Shown one piece after another: positions 35,500 to 45,053 of a stretch of DNA of 64,000 bases. Position 1 is the first letter of the stretch. Each line of letters opens with the position of its first letter. The position numbers and the translations under genes are program-made. The notes below the pieces were generated by a model, which was given only the letters and a program-made list of their open reading frames with translations, had not been told where the DNA came from and made no database searches. This DNA comes from Algoriphagus aestuarii (lineage in GTDB: Bacteria > Bacteroidota > Bacteroidia > Cytophagales > Cyclobacteriaceae): the NCBI GenBank assembly GCA_017051695.1, contig JAFIDK010000003.1, forward strand, positions 351,426 through 415,425, given 5' to 3'.

Positions 35500-36328
35500 A
35501 TTTCAGGTTTTTGATCCAATCCGGAATATCGAACACCTTGATGCTGTTTTTGGTGAGCAATGCTATTTTTTCCTGGCCTATTGAGATACTTTCGAGTTCA
35601 TCATTTCCTGTCAATCCGATTTCTTTGGTTTCCTGATTTTGTAATGAAATAGCCATGACTTTTTCTCCATTGAGCCATAACAGGTGTTCATTGTAAAAAC
35701 AGAGTCTTTGATCAGTGACCAGGTTTATTTTTTTGATGAAATTACCTTGGTTGTCAAACATAAAAACGCCTTCCCCTTTCACATTCATAAAAAGCCTGTT
35801 TTTAAACTCTCTGATTTCCAAGACTTCCAGTTTATCAGGGTTCAAGATGATGTTTAAGGGCTGAGATTGGGTGACGGTATTCCTTCGGTAGTCAAGGATT
35901 TTTAAGTTTAAATCGGATTCATCCCAGACCCAGATTATATTGTTGTTTCCTAATGTTGCGGCTTTGGCAAGGTTTATATTTGCCTGGAAAAACCCGTTTT
36001 CAGATAAAAGATTCAGGAACCTGTCTAGGATTTTGTACTCTTGGAGATCGGCAGAAAAGCTGAAAATATTAACGGTCCAGGCTGCTTCCAACTGTTGCAA
36101 TCTACCTTGCCTGGTAGGGGAGTAGAAGTTCAGTTGTTTTCCACTCGGATGGTATTGGTAAATGTCGCCTGAAATGGTACTGGCAAAGATTTGGTCTTTG
36201 GTGTCAAAAGTAACCAGATCCAGATTTTGGACAGAAATCTCTGTAATTACATTTCCTAAATCATTTTTCCCTTGGGACTTCAAAACCAAAGGCAAAGCAA
36301 AGAGTAGAAAACTGTACAGAATTTTCAT
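35498..36328 (-). CDS. Exported beta-propeller-like hypothetical protein
   Basis: 276 residues with a signal peptide (MKILYSFLLFALPLVLKSQG). The body has repeating units of about 40 residues containing strand patterns such as VTFDTKDQIFASTISGDIYQ, IIWVWDESDLNLKILDYRRN and VFMFDNQGNFIKKI, suggesting a WD40/NHL-like propeller. There are no catalytic motifs. Its ATG overlaps the lpxH stop by 4 bp (36325-36328), so it is translated from the lpxH transcript. Function unknown; the company of lpxH hints at an envelope role. Confidence 0.7.
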   Translation of the reverse strand: MKILYSFLLFALPLVLKSQGKNDLGNVITEISVQNLDLVTFDTKDQIFASTISGDIYQYHPSGKQLNFYSPTRQGRLQQLEAAWTVNIFSFSADLQEYKILDRFLNLLSENGFFQANINLAKAATLGNNNIIWVWDESDLNLKILDYRRNTVTQSQPLNIILNPDKLEVLEIREFKNRLFMNVKGEGVFMFDNQGNFIKKINLVTDQRLCFYNEHLLWLNGEKVMAISLQNQETKEIGLTGNDELESISIGQEKIALLTKNSIKVFDIPDWIKNLK

Positions 36329-37101
36329 TCTTCAAAACTTTTAAGAACGGGTTTCTTTCCATCAAATTCAAGATAAGTGTATTGGCTGACCCATTCTCCC
36401 AAGTTGAAATAGGTGGATTTCGGACCAACTTCAAGTTCTAGCGGCAAATGCCGATGACCGAAAATGTAGAAATCGTGATGATGTTTTTGTTCTACCTCCT
36501 TGCAGTATGCCCATAACCATTCATCTTCTCCTAAAAAACGATTTTCATCTTTTTCAATATTAGTAATCCTGCTATGGCCAGACCAAGCGTGTGCTAATTT
36601 GATTCCGATATCCGGATGAAGCCATTTAAAAAGCCATTTAGAAAGTGGATGGACAAAAACTTTTTTTAGAAATTTATATCTATGGTCTCCTGGTCCGAGG
36701 CCGTCCCCATGGCCTATTAGCATGTTGGTATTTCCCACTTTCAATTCGATCGGTTCGTGGAAAACAGGAATTCCCAATTCTTCGGTGAAATACCCCTTCA
36801 TCCATAGATCATGATTTCCTGTAAAAAAATAGACAGGAATGTTTTGGTCTCTTAGTTGGGATATTTTGGAGATGAAAGGAATAAATCCCTTTGGGATGAC
36901 TTTGCCATATTCAAACCAGAAATCGAAAAGGTCTCCTACCAAAAAGATCGCAGCAGCTTCCTTTTCGATGCTATTGAGCCATCGGATTATTTTTTGTTCA
37001 CGAATTTTGCTCGTTTCGGGGTTTGGGGCGCCTAAATGAAAATCTGAGGCAAAAAAGATTTTTTTACCGTCAAGTTCGATGTGAAGGGAGGCGACTTGCA
37101 T
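36325..37101 (-). CDS. lpxH: UDP-2,3-diacylglucosamine diphosphatase
   Basis: 258 residues of the LpxH group of calcineurin-like hydrolases, which make lipid X for lipid A on the inner face of the inner membrane. Metal motifs: ASDFHLGAP, VGDLFDFW, TGNHDLWM, IGHGDGLG and GHRHLPLE. The insert typical of LpxH (FKWLHPDIGIKLAHAWSGHS) is present. Length is normal. It is preceded by the ftsH terminator, so it has its own promoter, and it is coupled to the following propeller-like gene. It is the better LpxH candidate of the two paralogues in the window. Confidence 0.9.
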   Translation of the reverse strand: MQVASLHIELDGKKIFFASDFHLGAPNPETSKIREQKIIRWLNSIEKEAAAIFLVGDLFDFWFEYGKVIPKGFIPFISKISQLRDQNIPVYFFTGNHDLWMKGYFTEELGIPVFHEPIELKVGNTNMLIGHGDGLGPGDHRYKFLKKVFVHPLSKWLFKWLHPDIGIKLAHAWSGHSRITNIEKDENRFLGEDEWLWAYCKEVEQKHHHDFYIFGHRHLPLELEVGPKSTYFNLGEWVSQYTYLEFDGKKPVLKSFEE

Positions 37102-37125
37102 GATTAAAGATAACCGTGGAAAAGG

Positions 37126-37157
37126 TTAAAAAAAAAGCCCCTTTTGGAAGGGGCTTT
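37126..37157 (-). terminator. Terminator after ftsH
   Basis: On the minus strand AAAGCCCCTT pairs with AAGGGGCTTT around a 4-nt loop and continues into a nine-T run. It lies between ftsH (stop 37162) and lpxH (start 37101). Confidence 0.9.
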
Positions 37158-37161
37158 AAAC

Positions 37162-39231
37162 TTATGAATTTTCTTCCTTCGATTCCGTGACAGAACTTTG
37201 CTCTTCTGCTGAATTTTCCTCTGGATCCAAGGTAGGATTTTCCAATTGGTCAATGACAGGAACCGGGGCACTTTCCTTTTTATTGGTATATGCCTGATAG
37301 GTAGTTTCCTTTTCAAACGGTCTTTTTCCGATCAATTCCTCCAAGTCAGACTGGAATAGGATTTCTTTTTCCAGAAGTTCTTTTGCAAGAATTTCCAATT
37401 CCTTAACCCTATGAGTCAGTAAATCTTTTGTTCTGATATAGGCTTTCTGAATCAACTGTCTTACCTCTTCATCAATGGTTTCTGCAGTAGTTTCAGAATA
37501 TGGTTTGGTCATTTTATACCCATCACCTTTGGAATCATAGAATGAGACGTTTCCGATTTTATCGTTCATACCATAAATGGAAACAATGGAATAGGCCATT
37601 TTTGTCACTCTTTCCAGATCGCTCAAAGCTCCGGTGGAGATTTTTCCGAAAATGATTTCTTCGGCTGCTCTTCCTCCTAAAGTCATACACATCTCATCTA
37701 CCAATTGGTCTGTTTGGTAAAGGAACTGTTCTTTAGGAAGGTATTGGGCATAGCCCAAAGCTGCGATTCCTCTTGGTACAATACTTACTTTTACCAATGG
37801 ATCGGCATGCTCCAAGAACCAACCTGCCACCGCGTGACCTGCTTCGTGATAAGCCACAATTTTCTTTTCTTCTGGTGAAATAATCTTATTTCTTTTTTCA
37901 AGACCTCCGATGGTTCTATCAATAGCATCCTGAAAATCCTGCATGTCCACTGCAGTTTTATTTCTTCTGGCTGCGATCAAAGCCGCCTCATTACAGACAT
38001 TGGCTATTTCAGCTCCAGCAAACCCAGGTGTCTGAGCTGCCAGTTTCTTAGGATCTACATCTGCGTGAGTTTTGATAGGCTTTAGGTGAACTTTGAAGAT
38101 CGCTTCTCTACCTACGATATCTGGCTTGTCGATGGATATCTGACGGTCAAAACGTCCAGCTCTCAACAAGGCACTATCCAATACATCAGGTCTGTTGGTC
38201 GCTGCAAGGACAATTACTCCTGAGTCTGTACCAAATCCATCCATTTCTACCAAAAGTGAGTTCAAAGTATTCTCTCTTTCGTCATTGGATCCTGGCATCT
38301 GACCTTTTCCTCTGGATCTACCGATTGCATCAATTTCATCAATAAAGATGATACAAGGTGCTTTTTCTTTGGCTTGCTTAAACAAATCACGGACTCTTGC
38401 CGCACCCACACCGACAAACATTTCGACGAAATCGGAACCTGAAAGCGTAAAGAAAGGAACTCCTGCTTCACCGGCTACAGCCTTTGCAAGCAATGTTTTA
38501 CCTGTTCCCGGAGGTCCTACCAGCAATGCGCCTTTAGGAATTTTGCCGCCTAGCTTGGTGAATTTCCCTGGGTTTTTAAGGAATTCGACGATTTCCTGGA
38601 TTTCTTCTTTTGCCTCGTCTAGTCCTGCCACATTGTCAAATGTGATTTTGACTTTGTTTTCTGCATCAAATAATTGAGCCTTTGATTTCCCAACATTGAA
38701 TATCTGACCTCCAGGACCTGATGGCCCGGCCATTCTTCTCATCATAAACCAGAAGAAGACAAATAAAAGGATCAAAAAACCAAAGCTTCCAAAATAACTG
38801 GTCCAGTTTTCTTCTGTAGAAACCTCGAGATCTATTCGATTGGCAGGATCTGTTTGTTCTTTTAATGCATCAAAGTCATTTGCGAACTTATCGACAGAAG
38901 CCACTTGAAATGAGTAATGTGGGCCTGATTGATTGAAAAGTGTTGAATTAGATTCTAGTTCTGATTTGTATTTAGGTTCAGCAAGGGCAGAGGGTTTCAG
39001 CGTGATGTCCACCCGTTCCATATTCTTGACCATGACTACTTTAGAGACGTCACCGGCCAGATACATGTCTTCAAATTTTTTCTGCGTAATGTCAATCACA
39101 GCCGACCTTTGCTGAATCCAGGTAAGGCCTAAAAGCACCAAAACCGCCGCTATAATCAACCAAAGTTGAAAATTAGGCTTTTGCTGTGGTGCTTTTGGTA
39201 CAAATTTTTTGTTTTTATTTTTATCGCTCAT
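37162..39231 (-). CDS. ftsH: ATP-dependent zinc metalloprotease FtsH
   Basis: 689 residues. Two N-terminal membrane helices (about 23-40 and 145-165) flank a periplasmic domain. The AAA+ module has Walker A GPPGTGKT, Walker B IIFIDEID and the SRH ([19 protein letters not shown]). The peptidase domain has HEAGH with His462 and the later Asp/Glu ligand region. The tail after about residue 640 is acidic and Glu/Ser-rich. FtsH degrades misfolded membrane proteins and selected cytosolic regulators, including LpxC in some bacteria. It follows rsfS by 64 nt on the same strand and probably shares its transcript. Confidence 0.98.
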   Translation of the reverse strand: MSDKNKNKKFVPKAPQQKPNFQLWLIIAAVLVLLGLTWIQQRSAVIDITQKKFEDMYLAGDVSKVVMVKNMERVDITLKPSALAEPKYKSELESNSTLFNQSGPHYSFQVASVDKFANDFDALKEQTDPANRIDLEVSTEENWTSYFGSFGFLILLFVFFWFMMRRMAGPSGPGGQIFNVGKSKAQLFDAENKVKITFDNVAGLDEAKEEIQEIVEFLKNPGKFTKLGGKIPKGALLVGPPGTGKTLLAKAVAGEAGVPFFTLSGSDFVEMFVGVGAARVRDLFKQAKEKAPCIIFIDEIDAIGRSRGKGQMPGSNDERENTLNSLLVEMDGFGTDSGVIVLAATNRPDVLDSALLRAGRFDRQISIDKPDIVGREAIFKVHLKPIKTHADVDPKKLAAQTPGFAGAEIANVCNEAALIAARRNKTAVDMQDFQDAIDRTIGGLEKRNKIISPEEKKIVAYHEAGHAVAGWFLEHADPLVKVSIVPRGIAALGYAQYLPKEQFLYQTDQLVDEMCMTLGGRAAEEIIFGKISTGALSDLERVTKMAYSIVSIYGMNDKIGNVSFYDSKGDGYKMTKPYSETTAETIDEEVRQLIQKAYIRTKDLLTHRVKELEILAKELLEKEILFQSDLEELIGKRPFEKETTYQAYTNKKESAPVPVIDQLENPTLDPEENSAEEQSSVTESKEENS

Positions 39232-39295
39232 CGCTTAATGGGTAATTCTGTAAACTTAAGTAAAACGGAATAGAGTGGTTAAAGTTTGTGTCATT

Positions 39296-39643
39296 TTAGC
39301 TGATTCGGGTGACTTTGGCATCTCCCCACAATTCTTCAAGGCCATAAAATTCCCTCTTCTCCTTAAGGAAAATATGAGCAACTACGTTCACATAATCCAT
39401 TAAAATCCAATTTTTGCTGTTTTTTCCTTCATTTCGCCAGGGACCTTTATCTCCTGCCTTGATGACATGTTCCTCAATAGAATCTGAGATTGCGTCTAAT
39501 TGTGAATCGGAATTGCCAGAGCAAATCACAAAAAAATCGGTCATTGAATTTTTAATATTTCGTAAGTCCATCAAAATGATGTCGAAAGCTTTTTTTTCCT
39601 CCATCCCTTTGACGATTACTTTGCTCAGCTCTTCTGCTGTCAT
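39296..39643 (-). CDS. rsfS: Ribosomal silencing factor RsfS
   Basis: A 115-residue Iojap/RsfS protein that binds uL14 and blocks subunit joining when nutrients are low. Motifs: AFDIILMDLRNI, MTDFFVICSGNSDSQLDAI, GPWRNEGKNSKNWILMDYVN, VVAHIFLKEKREFYGLEELW. Full family length. Start ATG 39643. It is followed by ftsH and divergent from birA (58 nt apart), an arrangement common in Bacteroidota. Confidence 0.97.
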   Translation of the reverse strand: MTAEELSKVIVKGMEEKKAFDIILMDLRNIKNSMTDFFVICSGNSDSQLDAISDSIEEHVIKAGDKGPWRNEGKNSKNWILMDYVNVVAHIFLKEKREFYGLEELWGDAKVTRIS

Positions 39644-39701
39644 ATTATTGTTTTAATTTTATGAACTGGAAAATTGATGAATTCCAGAGAATCTAAAATT
39701 T

Positions 39702-40463
39702 ATGTATAAAATTCTTGCCAACACCATTTTTTTAGGGAAAGATGTGCATTTCCTGCCAGACTGTCATTCTACCAATGACATTGCGCTTCAGATGATCCGA
39801 AAAAGTCAGGCAAAAGAAGGAACAATTATTATAACCGGACATCAAACAAAGGGGAAAGGTCAAAGAGGAAACAGTTGGTTTTCCGAACCCGGCAAAAATT
39901 TAACTTTGTCAATGGTATTGGCTCCTGAATTTCTGGATATCTCTGAACAGTTTCATCTCAATATGTGTATAGCTGTTGGAATCAGAAGCTTTTTAGAAGA
40001 ATATATCCCAAATGTTAAAGTCAAATGGCCCAATGATATTGTAGTTCCAGGATTTGGAAAAATAGGAGGGGTTTTAATAGAAAATATTTTAACAGGACCG
40101 TCTTGGGAATATGCAGTGGTAGGTATCGGGCTCAATGTCAATCAGATTTCCTTTGCAAACCCCAAAGCCACCTCAATGGCAAAAATATCTCAAAACATTT
40201 TTGACCTGAATGAGCTTTTTAGAATGCTAATAACAAGACTGGAGAAGAGTTATTTAAAGCTGAAAAAAAGCAAATACGAGGATATCAAGAATGAGTATTT
40301 GAGTCATATGTATTTAATGAAACAAAGAGCGCTATATCTGTCTGAAGGGATTGAATTTGAAGGAGAAATAGTGGGGATAAATGACTCTGGGAAACTGCAG
40401 ATCAAAGAAAAGGAGGGAATGTTAAGGGAGTTTGATCTGAAAGAAGTTGCTTTCTTAGAATAG
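39702..40463 (+). CDS. birA: Biotin--[acetyl-CoA-carboxylase] ligase
   Basis: 253 residues of the class I type (no N-terminal DNA-binding domain). It attaches biotin to biotin carboxyl carrier protein. Signature: CHSTNDIALQMI, the biotinyl-AMP loop HQTKGKGQRGNSWFSEPGKN (consensus GRGRRGR), VKWPNDIVVPGFGKIGGVLI and VVGIGLNVNQ. The C-terminal SH3-like domain is present. Start ATG 39702, 58 nt from divergent rsfS. Confidence 0.96.
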   Translation: MYKILANTIFLGKDVHFLPDCHSTNDIALQMIRKSQAKEGTIIITGHQTKGKGQRGNSWFSEPGKNLTLSMVLAPEFLDISEQFHLNMCIAVGIRSFLEEYIPNVKVKWPNDIVVPGFGKIGGVLIENILTGPSWEYAVVGIGLNVNQISFANPKATSMAKISQNIFDLNELFRMLITRLEKSYLKLKKSKYEDIKNEYLSHMYLMKQRALYLSEGIEFEGEIVGINDSGKLQIKEKEGMLREFDLKEVAFLE

Positions 40464-40496
40464 CTTCTGAATTTTAGATTTAAAGATTTATACGGT

Positions 40497-40504
40497 ACCT
40501 TTGC
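40497..40504 (+). promoter_or_regulatory. -7 box of ahcY
   Basis: TACCTTTG matches TAnnTTTG exactly and lies 41 nt before the ahcY ATG. No good -33 TTG is seen at the usual spacing. Confidence 0.5.
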
Positions 40505-40545
40505 CGAAGTTTTTATGAGAATTTAATTCGTTAACTATCAATAAT

Positions 40546-41865
40546 ATGTCAGAAATCAAGTCTGAAAAATACGTAAAGTACAAGGTTAAAGATATTTCTT
40601 TAGCGGAGTGGGGCAGAAAAGAAATCAAATTGGCGGAAGCCGAAATGCCTGGTTTAATGGCTCTTCGTGAGGAGTTTGGTGCTTCTAAGCCACTGAAAAA
40701 TGCAAGAATTGCTGGATGTCTGCACATGACTATTCAAACTGCTGTTTTGATTGAAACGTTGGTGGAGCTTGGAGCAGAAGTGACTTGGTCATCTTGTAAT
40801 ATTTTTTCTACTCAGGATCATGCTGCTGCAGCAATTGCAGCTGCGGGCATTTCTGTCTATGCCTGGAAGGGTATGACTGCTGAGGAGTTTGACTGGTGTA
40901 TCGAACAAACTTTATTCTTCGGAGAAGATCGTCAGCCATTGAATATGATTTTGGATGATGGTGGTGACTTGACCAATATGGTTCTAGACCAATATCCTGA
41001 ATTGGTAGCAGGAATTAAGGGACTTTCTGAAGAGACTACCACTGGAGTTCACAGACTTTATGAAAGAATGAAGAATGGAACACTTCCTATGCCGGCTATA
41101 AACGTGAATGATTCTGTTACCAAGTCAAAATTTGATAACAAATATGGCTGTAAAGAATCTTTGGTAGATGCTATCAGAAGAGCTACAGATGTAATGATGG
41201 CTGGGAAAGTGGCTGTTGTTGCAGGATATGGTGATGTAGGAAAAGGATCTGCGGCTTCTTTAAGAGGCGCTGGTGCACGTGTAATTGTGACTGAGATTGA
41301 TCCGATCTGTGCGCTTCAAGCTGCGATGGATGGATATGCTGTCAAGAAAATGGTCGATGCAGTGAAAGATGCCGATATTGTCGTAACTGCGACTGGTAAC
41401 AAAGATATCCTTACAGGTGAGCATTTTAAAGCGATGAAAGACAAAGCGATCGTTTGTAACATCGGACACTTTGATAATGAAATCGACATGGCTTGGTTGA
41501 ATAAAAACTATGGCCAAACTAAAAATGTGATCAAACCTCAAGTTGATCTTTATGATCTTGATGGTAAAGAAATAATCATTTTGGCGGAAGGCCGTTTGGT
41601 GAACTTGGGCTGTGCTACTGGTCACCCATCATTTGTAATGTCAAATTCTTTTACGAATCAGACTTTGGCTCAATTGGAGCTTTGGCAAAATACGGACGAA
41701 TACAAACCAGGTGTGTACGTTCTTCCAAAACACTTAGATGAAAAAGTTGCTGCATTGCATTTAGCAAAGCTTGGAGTAGAATTAGAAACACTTTCTCAAG
41801 AGCAAGCTGAATATATCGGTGTGACTGTAGAAGGGCCGTTCAAGCCTGAATATTATAGATATTAA
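40546..41865 (+). CDS. ahcY: Adenosylhomocysteinase
   Basis: A 439-residue SAH hydrolase, which splits S-adenosylhomocysteine to adenosine and homocysteine and so relieves product inhibition of methyltransferases. Hallmarks: [30 protein letters not shown], the NAD-binding [18 protein letters not shown], and the conserved C-terminal PFKPEYYRY. Full length. It is monocistronic, with a promoter box before it and a terminator after it. Confidence 0.99.
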   Translation: MSEIKSEKYVKYKVKDISLAEWGRKEIKLAEAEMPGLMALREEFGASKPLKNARIAGCLHMTIQTAVLIETLVELGAEVTWSSCNIFSTQDHAAAAIAAAGISVYAWKGMTAEEFDWCIEQTLFFGEDRQPLNMILDDGGDLTNMVLDQYPELVAGIKGLSEETTTGVHRLYERMKNGTLPMPAINVNDSVTKSKFDNKYGCKESLVDAIRRATDVMMAGKVAVVAGYGDVGKGSAASLRGAGARVIVTEIDPICALQAAMDGYAVKKMVDAVKDADIVVTATGNKDILTGEHFKAMKDKAIVCNIGHFDNEIDMAWLNKNYGQTKNVIKPQVDLYDLDGKEIIILAEGRLVNLGCATGHPSFVMSNSFTNQTLAQLELWQNTDEYKPGVYVLPKHLDEKVAALHLAKLGVELETLSQEQAEYIGVTVEGPFKPEYYRY

Positions 41866-41884
41866 CAGGATATCTTATCTAATA

Positions 41885-41914
41885 AAAAGGCAGCTTTTCG
41901 GCTGCCTTTTTTTT
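41885..41914 (+). terminator. Terminator after ahcY
   Basis: AAAAGGCAGC pairs with GCTGCCTTTT around a 6-nt loop and extends to an eight-T run, about 20 nt after the stop. Confidence 0.92.
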
Positions 41915-41998
41915 GTGTCCTTAAGGAAGGGCTAAAAGTTATTCAGGTTTCGTAGCAATATTAATAAGGAGAGAAACTGATATGCAATCAGGAATTTT

Positions 41999-42805
41999 TT
42001 ATGGGTTCAGTAATAAATGTCTTCCATCTGGAAGTCGTACGTTGGCAGCAACTTGACAGGAATCGATCAATTCGTAAGTGAGTTGGTGTGACACTTGTTT
42101 ATTCGAGCCTCTTGCAACGGTCCAATTTTCTGTACCTGCTACTGGGATCAATTCATTTTTTTGAAAACAGGAGCTCAGCATTAACCTGTCAAAAGGAATT
42201 TCAATTTCAAATTCTCTTCCAACAGCGTTCACTCCGGTCATGGTTCCTCCGGACATGATCCCAATGGAATTTGAGATGCTAGCGGCTTTTCTATGCGTCA
42301 AACTCCCTGTTAACTTCGTAGTCAGGGATTTTTGAGTTTTGATAGTCAATGGATTAAACATTTCAAGAATTTCATTAGAGTTTTTTGAGGAAAAGTTTCT
42401 GATTCCACGGATTGTATCTCCTTCAAAAACATACTGGTCATAGGACATTGCCCAGTTTGAAGTGGGAATGTTTGATAATGAAAATTCCAAAATCAACTTC
42501 CCTGACCTTGAATAATCTCCAGCTTGATCACATGGGTTTTCTGAATCAAAATCCAATATCACTTTTTTGGTGTCTTGCTCGATTAAAAGTGAAGGGCAAC
42601 CTGGTAAAATACTGGTGGAGTCCATCGCCAGATATTCTTCAAAAGTGAGTAGCCCAAAATAAAGACTTTCGCTCCATGCTTTAGAAGTATCAAACATTTG
42701 CAAAGCTTCTTGTGGCAGGTCGGTTGAAATGACTTTATCTGCATCTTCTTGACAGCCAGACACAAGAATGGAAATTAGAAAAAGTAAAAAGTACGTTCTT
42801 TTCAT
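41999..42805 (-). CDS. Hypothetical lipoprotein
   Basis: 268 residues from ATG 42805, which starts a lipoprotein signal (MKRTYFLLFLISILVSGCQ); an ATG at 42832 adds nine residues before it. The body is beta-rich with paired cysteines (STSILPGCPSLLI, ENPCDQAGDYSRSG) and the stretch ISNSIGIMSGGTMTGVN. I do not recognise a family. It stands alone, with the ahcY terminator on one side and a divergent SDR gene on the other. Confidence 0.7.
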   Translation of the reverse strand: MKRTYFLLFLISILVSGCQEDADKVISTDLPQEALQMFDTSKAWSESLYFGLLTFEEYLAMDSTSILPGCPSLLIEQDTKKVILDFDSENPCDQAGDYSRSGKLILEFSLSNIPTSNWAMSYDQYVFEGDTIRGIRNFSSKNSNEILEMFNPLTIKTQKSLTTKLTGSLTHRKAASISNSIGIMSGGTMTGVNAVGREFEIEIPFDRLMLSSCFQKNELIPVAGTENWTVARGSNKQVSHQLTYELIDSCQVAANVRLPDGRHLLLNP

Positions 42806-42996
42806 TGGTTGAATATTTTGATTTTGATTCAAATTGACTCTAAAATTTCAACTGAAATATCTGATGATTTTTAAGATTCATGCTTGACTTTGTCCCTTAT
42901 AATTGGACTTGGCCAAGTAGAATAACCGAATCATAATCTTCCTTTCAATTACTAGGCCGAATGCCTATCTTGGCTTAGAATGAATCCAAAATATTT

Positions 42997-43869
42997 ATGA
43001 ATTATTTAAATGGCATGCTTCGGGATGGAGCTTTAAAAGGTAAAAATATCCTTATTACAGGTGGTGGAACTGGGTTAGGTAGGTCCATGGGGGAGTATTT
43101 TTTAGAGTTAGGAGCAACTCTTATCATTACTAGTAGGAAACTGGATGTTTTGGAAGAAACAGCAAAAGAAATGATGTCTCAAAAAGGGGGGAAGGTTATT
43201 CCGTTGGCATGTGACGTGCGTGAAATAGTTCAGGTGGAAGAAATGTGGGCTAAAGCCATTGAGGCTTGTGGTCAGGTGGATGTAGTTTTGAACAATGCAG
43301 CGGGGAACTTTATCAGTCCCACCGAGCGGCTATCCACCAATGCTTTTAATACCGTTTTGGATATTGTTTTGAAAGGTACATCTCAGGTGACACTGACTGC
43401 TGGTAAATATTGGATTGCACAGAAACAACCTGGAGTTTTTCTGAATATTGTGACCACCTATGCCTGGACAGGTTCTGGTTATGTGGTGCCTTCTGCTGCT
43501 GCTAAAGCTGGAGTATTGGCAATGACCCGATCACTTGCCGTAGAATGGGCTAAATATGGAATACGATCCAATGCAATAGCACCTGGTCCATTTCCTACAG
43601 AAGGGGCTTGGAGTAGACTTTTACCTGGTGATTTGGTGAAAAAATTTGATCCAGCGAAGAAAGTACCTATCGGGAGAGTAGGGGAGCATCAGGAATTAGC
43701 CAACTTAGCAGCATACTTGGTCTCGGACTTTTCTTCCTATGTCAATGGAGAAGTAATCACAATAGATGGTGGGGAATGGCTCAAAGGAGCTGGCGAATTT
43801 AACAATTTGGATCAAATACCAGAGGGTATGTGGGATATGATGGAGGCATCCAGGGGAAAAAAGCATTAA
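42997..43869 (+). CDS. SDR oxidoreductase, 2,4-dienoyl-CoA reductase-like
   Basis: 290 residues with a Rossmann fold: ILITGGGTGLGRSMGEYF (NADPH loop), ACDVREIVQVEEMW and NNAAGNFISP. The usual SDR Tyr-xxx-Lys is Ser-xxx-Lys here (VVPSAAAKAGVLAMT). Loss of that Tyr is normal in dienoyl-CoA reductases, which supports a role in degrading unsaturated fatty acids. Length also fits. It is a single gene, and no other beta-oxidation gene is near. Substrate assignment is inferred. Confidence 0.85.
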   Translation: MNYLNGMLRDGALKGKNILITGGGTGLGRSMGEYFLELGATLIITSRKLDVLEETAKEMMSQKGGKVIPLACDVREIVQVEEMWAKAIEACGQVDVVLNNAAGNFISPTERLSTNAFNTVLDIVLKGTSQVTLTAGKYWIAQKQPGVFLNIVTTYAWTGSGYVVPSAAAKAGVLAMTRSLAVEWAKYGIRSNAIAPGPFPTEGAWSRLLPGDLVKKFDPAKKVPIGRVGEHQELANLAAYLVSDFSSYVNGEVITIDGGEWLKGAGEFNNLDQIPEGMWDMMEASRGKKH

Positions 43870-43890
43870 GCCCCAAAATTCTTTGGGGCT
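43869..43890. terminator. Hairpin between convergent genes
   Basis: AGCCCCAAA pairs perfectly with TTTGGGGCT around ATTC, starting at the last base of the SDR stop. No T-tract follows directly, so it is a possible but not canonical terminator. Confidence 0.5.
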
Positions 43891-43911
43891 ACTTAAAGGC
43901 AAAATGGAAAA

Positions 43912-44982
43912 TCAGGAATTCTTAATGTCTCTGAGAGAAGTCTTGCTTGGTTCTGATTCAAAATTCTTATTCTGATCCACAGATTCTTTGATGCTTTTCT
44001 TAAGTGCTTGGTCTAACTGGACAGTTTCTTTTTTGATGATATCCACAATCCTTTTTGATTCCACAGATTGCTGTTCAATATCCAAAATATCGATTAGACC
44101 CAGAATATTGGCGACTCTGGCCCTCAATGTATGGGATTGCTGGAAAGCGAGTTCTTTCAGGAAAAATTGGTGTTCCTTCATCCAAAGATCCTGTTTCTTT
44201 TTTTCAGTGATATCCAAGATGATCCCTTGTACTTTAACAGGAAGACCATCAGAATTCCATTGAATGGTTTTACCAAAAGCGACGACCCAAATCGTCTGGT
44301 TTCTTTTGGAAATCAATCGAAACTCTTTCTTAAAAGGAATACTTCCGCTGGATTTAAAATGATTTGACAAGTCCATGTAAAGCAAATGGTAATCTTCCTG
44401 ATGGATGTGTTTTTCCCAGGTGATTTTCTCAAGATTTTCGATTTCCGATTCAGAATATCCTAGAACCTGAGCCAACCCGGAACTAATGGTATTTATCTTT
44501 TCAAAAGGATTGAATTCCCAGAATCCAAGTAATTTATCCTCTAATAATGTATCAATGATTTCTGAGGAGGATTCATCATTCTCCATAAAATCACCCAGTT
44601 TAATATTGTAAGGTTTTAACGGATCAACCGGGTGCCCTAAGCCAAGACAAGTACCGAAATCTTCAGAAATAAAGAAAAATTCCCACTTTGTCTTTAAAAG
44701 GTTTCCTGTCGGATAGTTGATTTTTTGGAGATCCACCATGAAGGATTGGTGATGATTGTTCCAAGCTTTAATCCTATTATTTTCATATTTTACCCAATCA
44801 GTAGAAAGAAAACAATCTGAAAAATGAACGGGTTTTTTGGTTTTATCAAAAAGAGACGGAATAGGTCCAATGCCAGAATCTGAACTTAGTACAAGTCCAG
44901 ATCTATCAAAGGTCACTTGCATAAAATATTCTGAAGTGATCGCTAATTGACTTAAAACCTCTAATGCTTTGACATGATTCAT
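43912..44982 (-). CDS. PAS protein with DHp-like helix and no kinase ATPase domain
   Basis: 356 residues. The N-terminal 130 residues resemble a PAS-like fold (FMQVTFDRSGLVLSSDSG). A clear PAS domain follows at about 150-270 (GFWEFNPFEKINTISSGLAQ, LGYSESEIENLEKITW, GIILDITEKKKQD). A helical segment comes next: AFQQSHTLRARVANILGLID, which looks like a histidine-kinase dimerisation helix with the phosphoacceptor His. The protein ends about 60 residues later with no N, G1 or G2 box. It may be a phosphotransfer or scaffold protein working with another kinase, or a decayed kinase. It is divergent from the HD gene. Confidence 0.8.
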   Translation of the reverse strand: MNHVKALEVLSQLAITSEYFMQVTFDRSGLVLSSDSGIGPIPSLFDKTKKPVHFSDCFLSTDWVKYENNRIKAWNNHHQSFMVDLQKINYPTGNLLKTKWEFFFISEDFGTCLGLGHPVDPLKPYNIKLGDFMENDESSSEIIDTLLEDKLLGFWEFNPFEKINTISSGLAQVLGYSESEIENLEKITWEKHIHQEDYHLLYMDLSNHFKSSGSIPFKKEFRLISKRNQTIWVVAFGKTIQWNSDGLPVKVQGIILDITEKKKQDLWMKEHQFFLKELAFQQSHTLRARVANILGLIDILDIEQQSVESKRIVDIIKKETVQLDQALKKSIKESVDQNKNFESEPSKTSLRDIKNS

Positions 44983-45053
44983 CGCCTAAATGTAGTATAA
45001 AAATATATTAATTACATAAAATATTATTTAAAATACATAAATACATATATGAA
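44983..45053. promoter_or_regulatory. Very AT-rich divergent promoter region
   Basis: 71 bp, almost entirely A and T, between the PAS gene and the HD gene. It must carry promoters for both. No exact TAnnTTTG box is visible. Confidence 0.4.
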
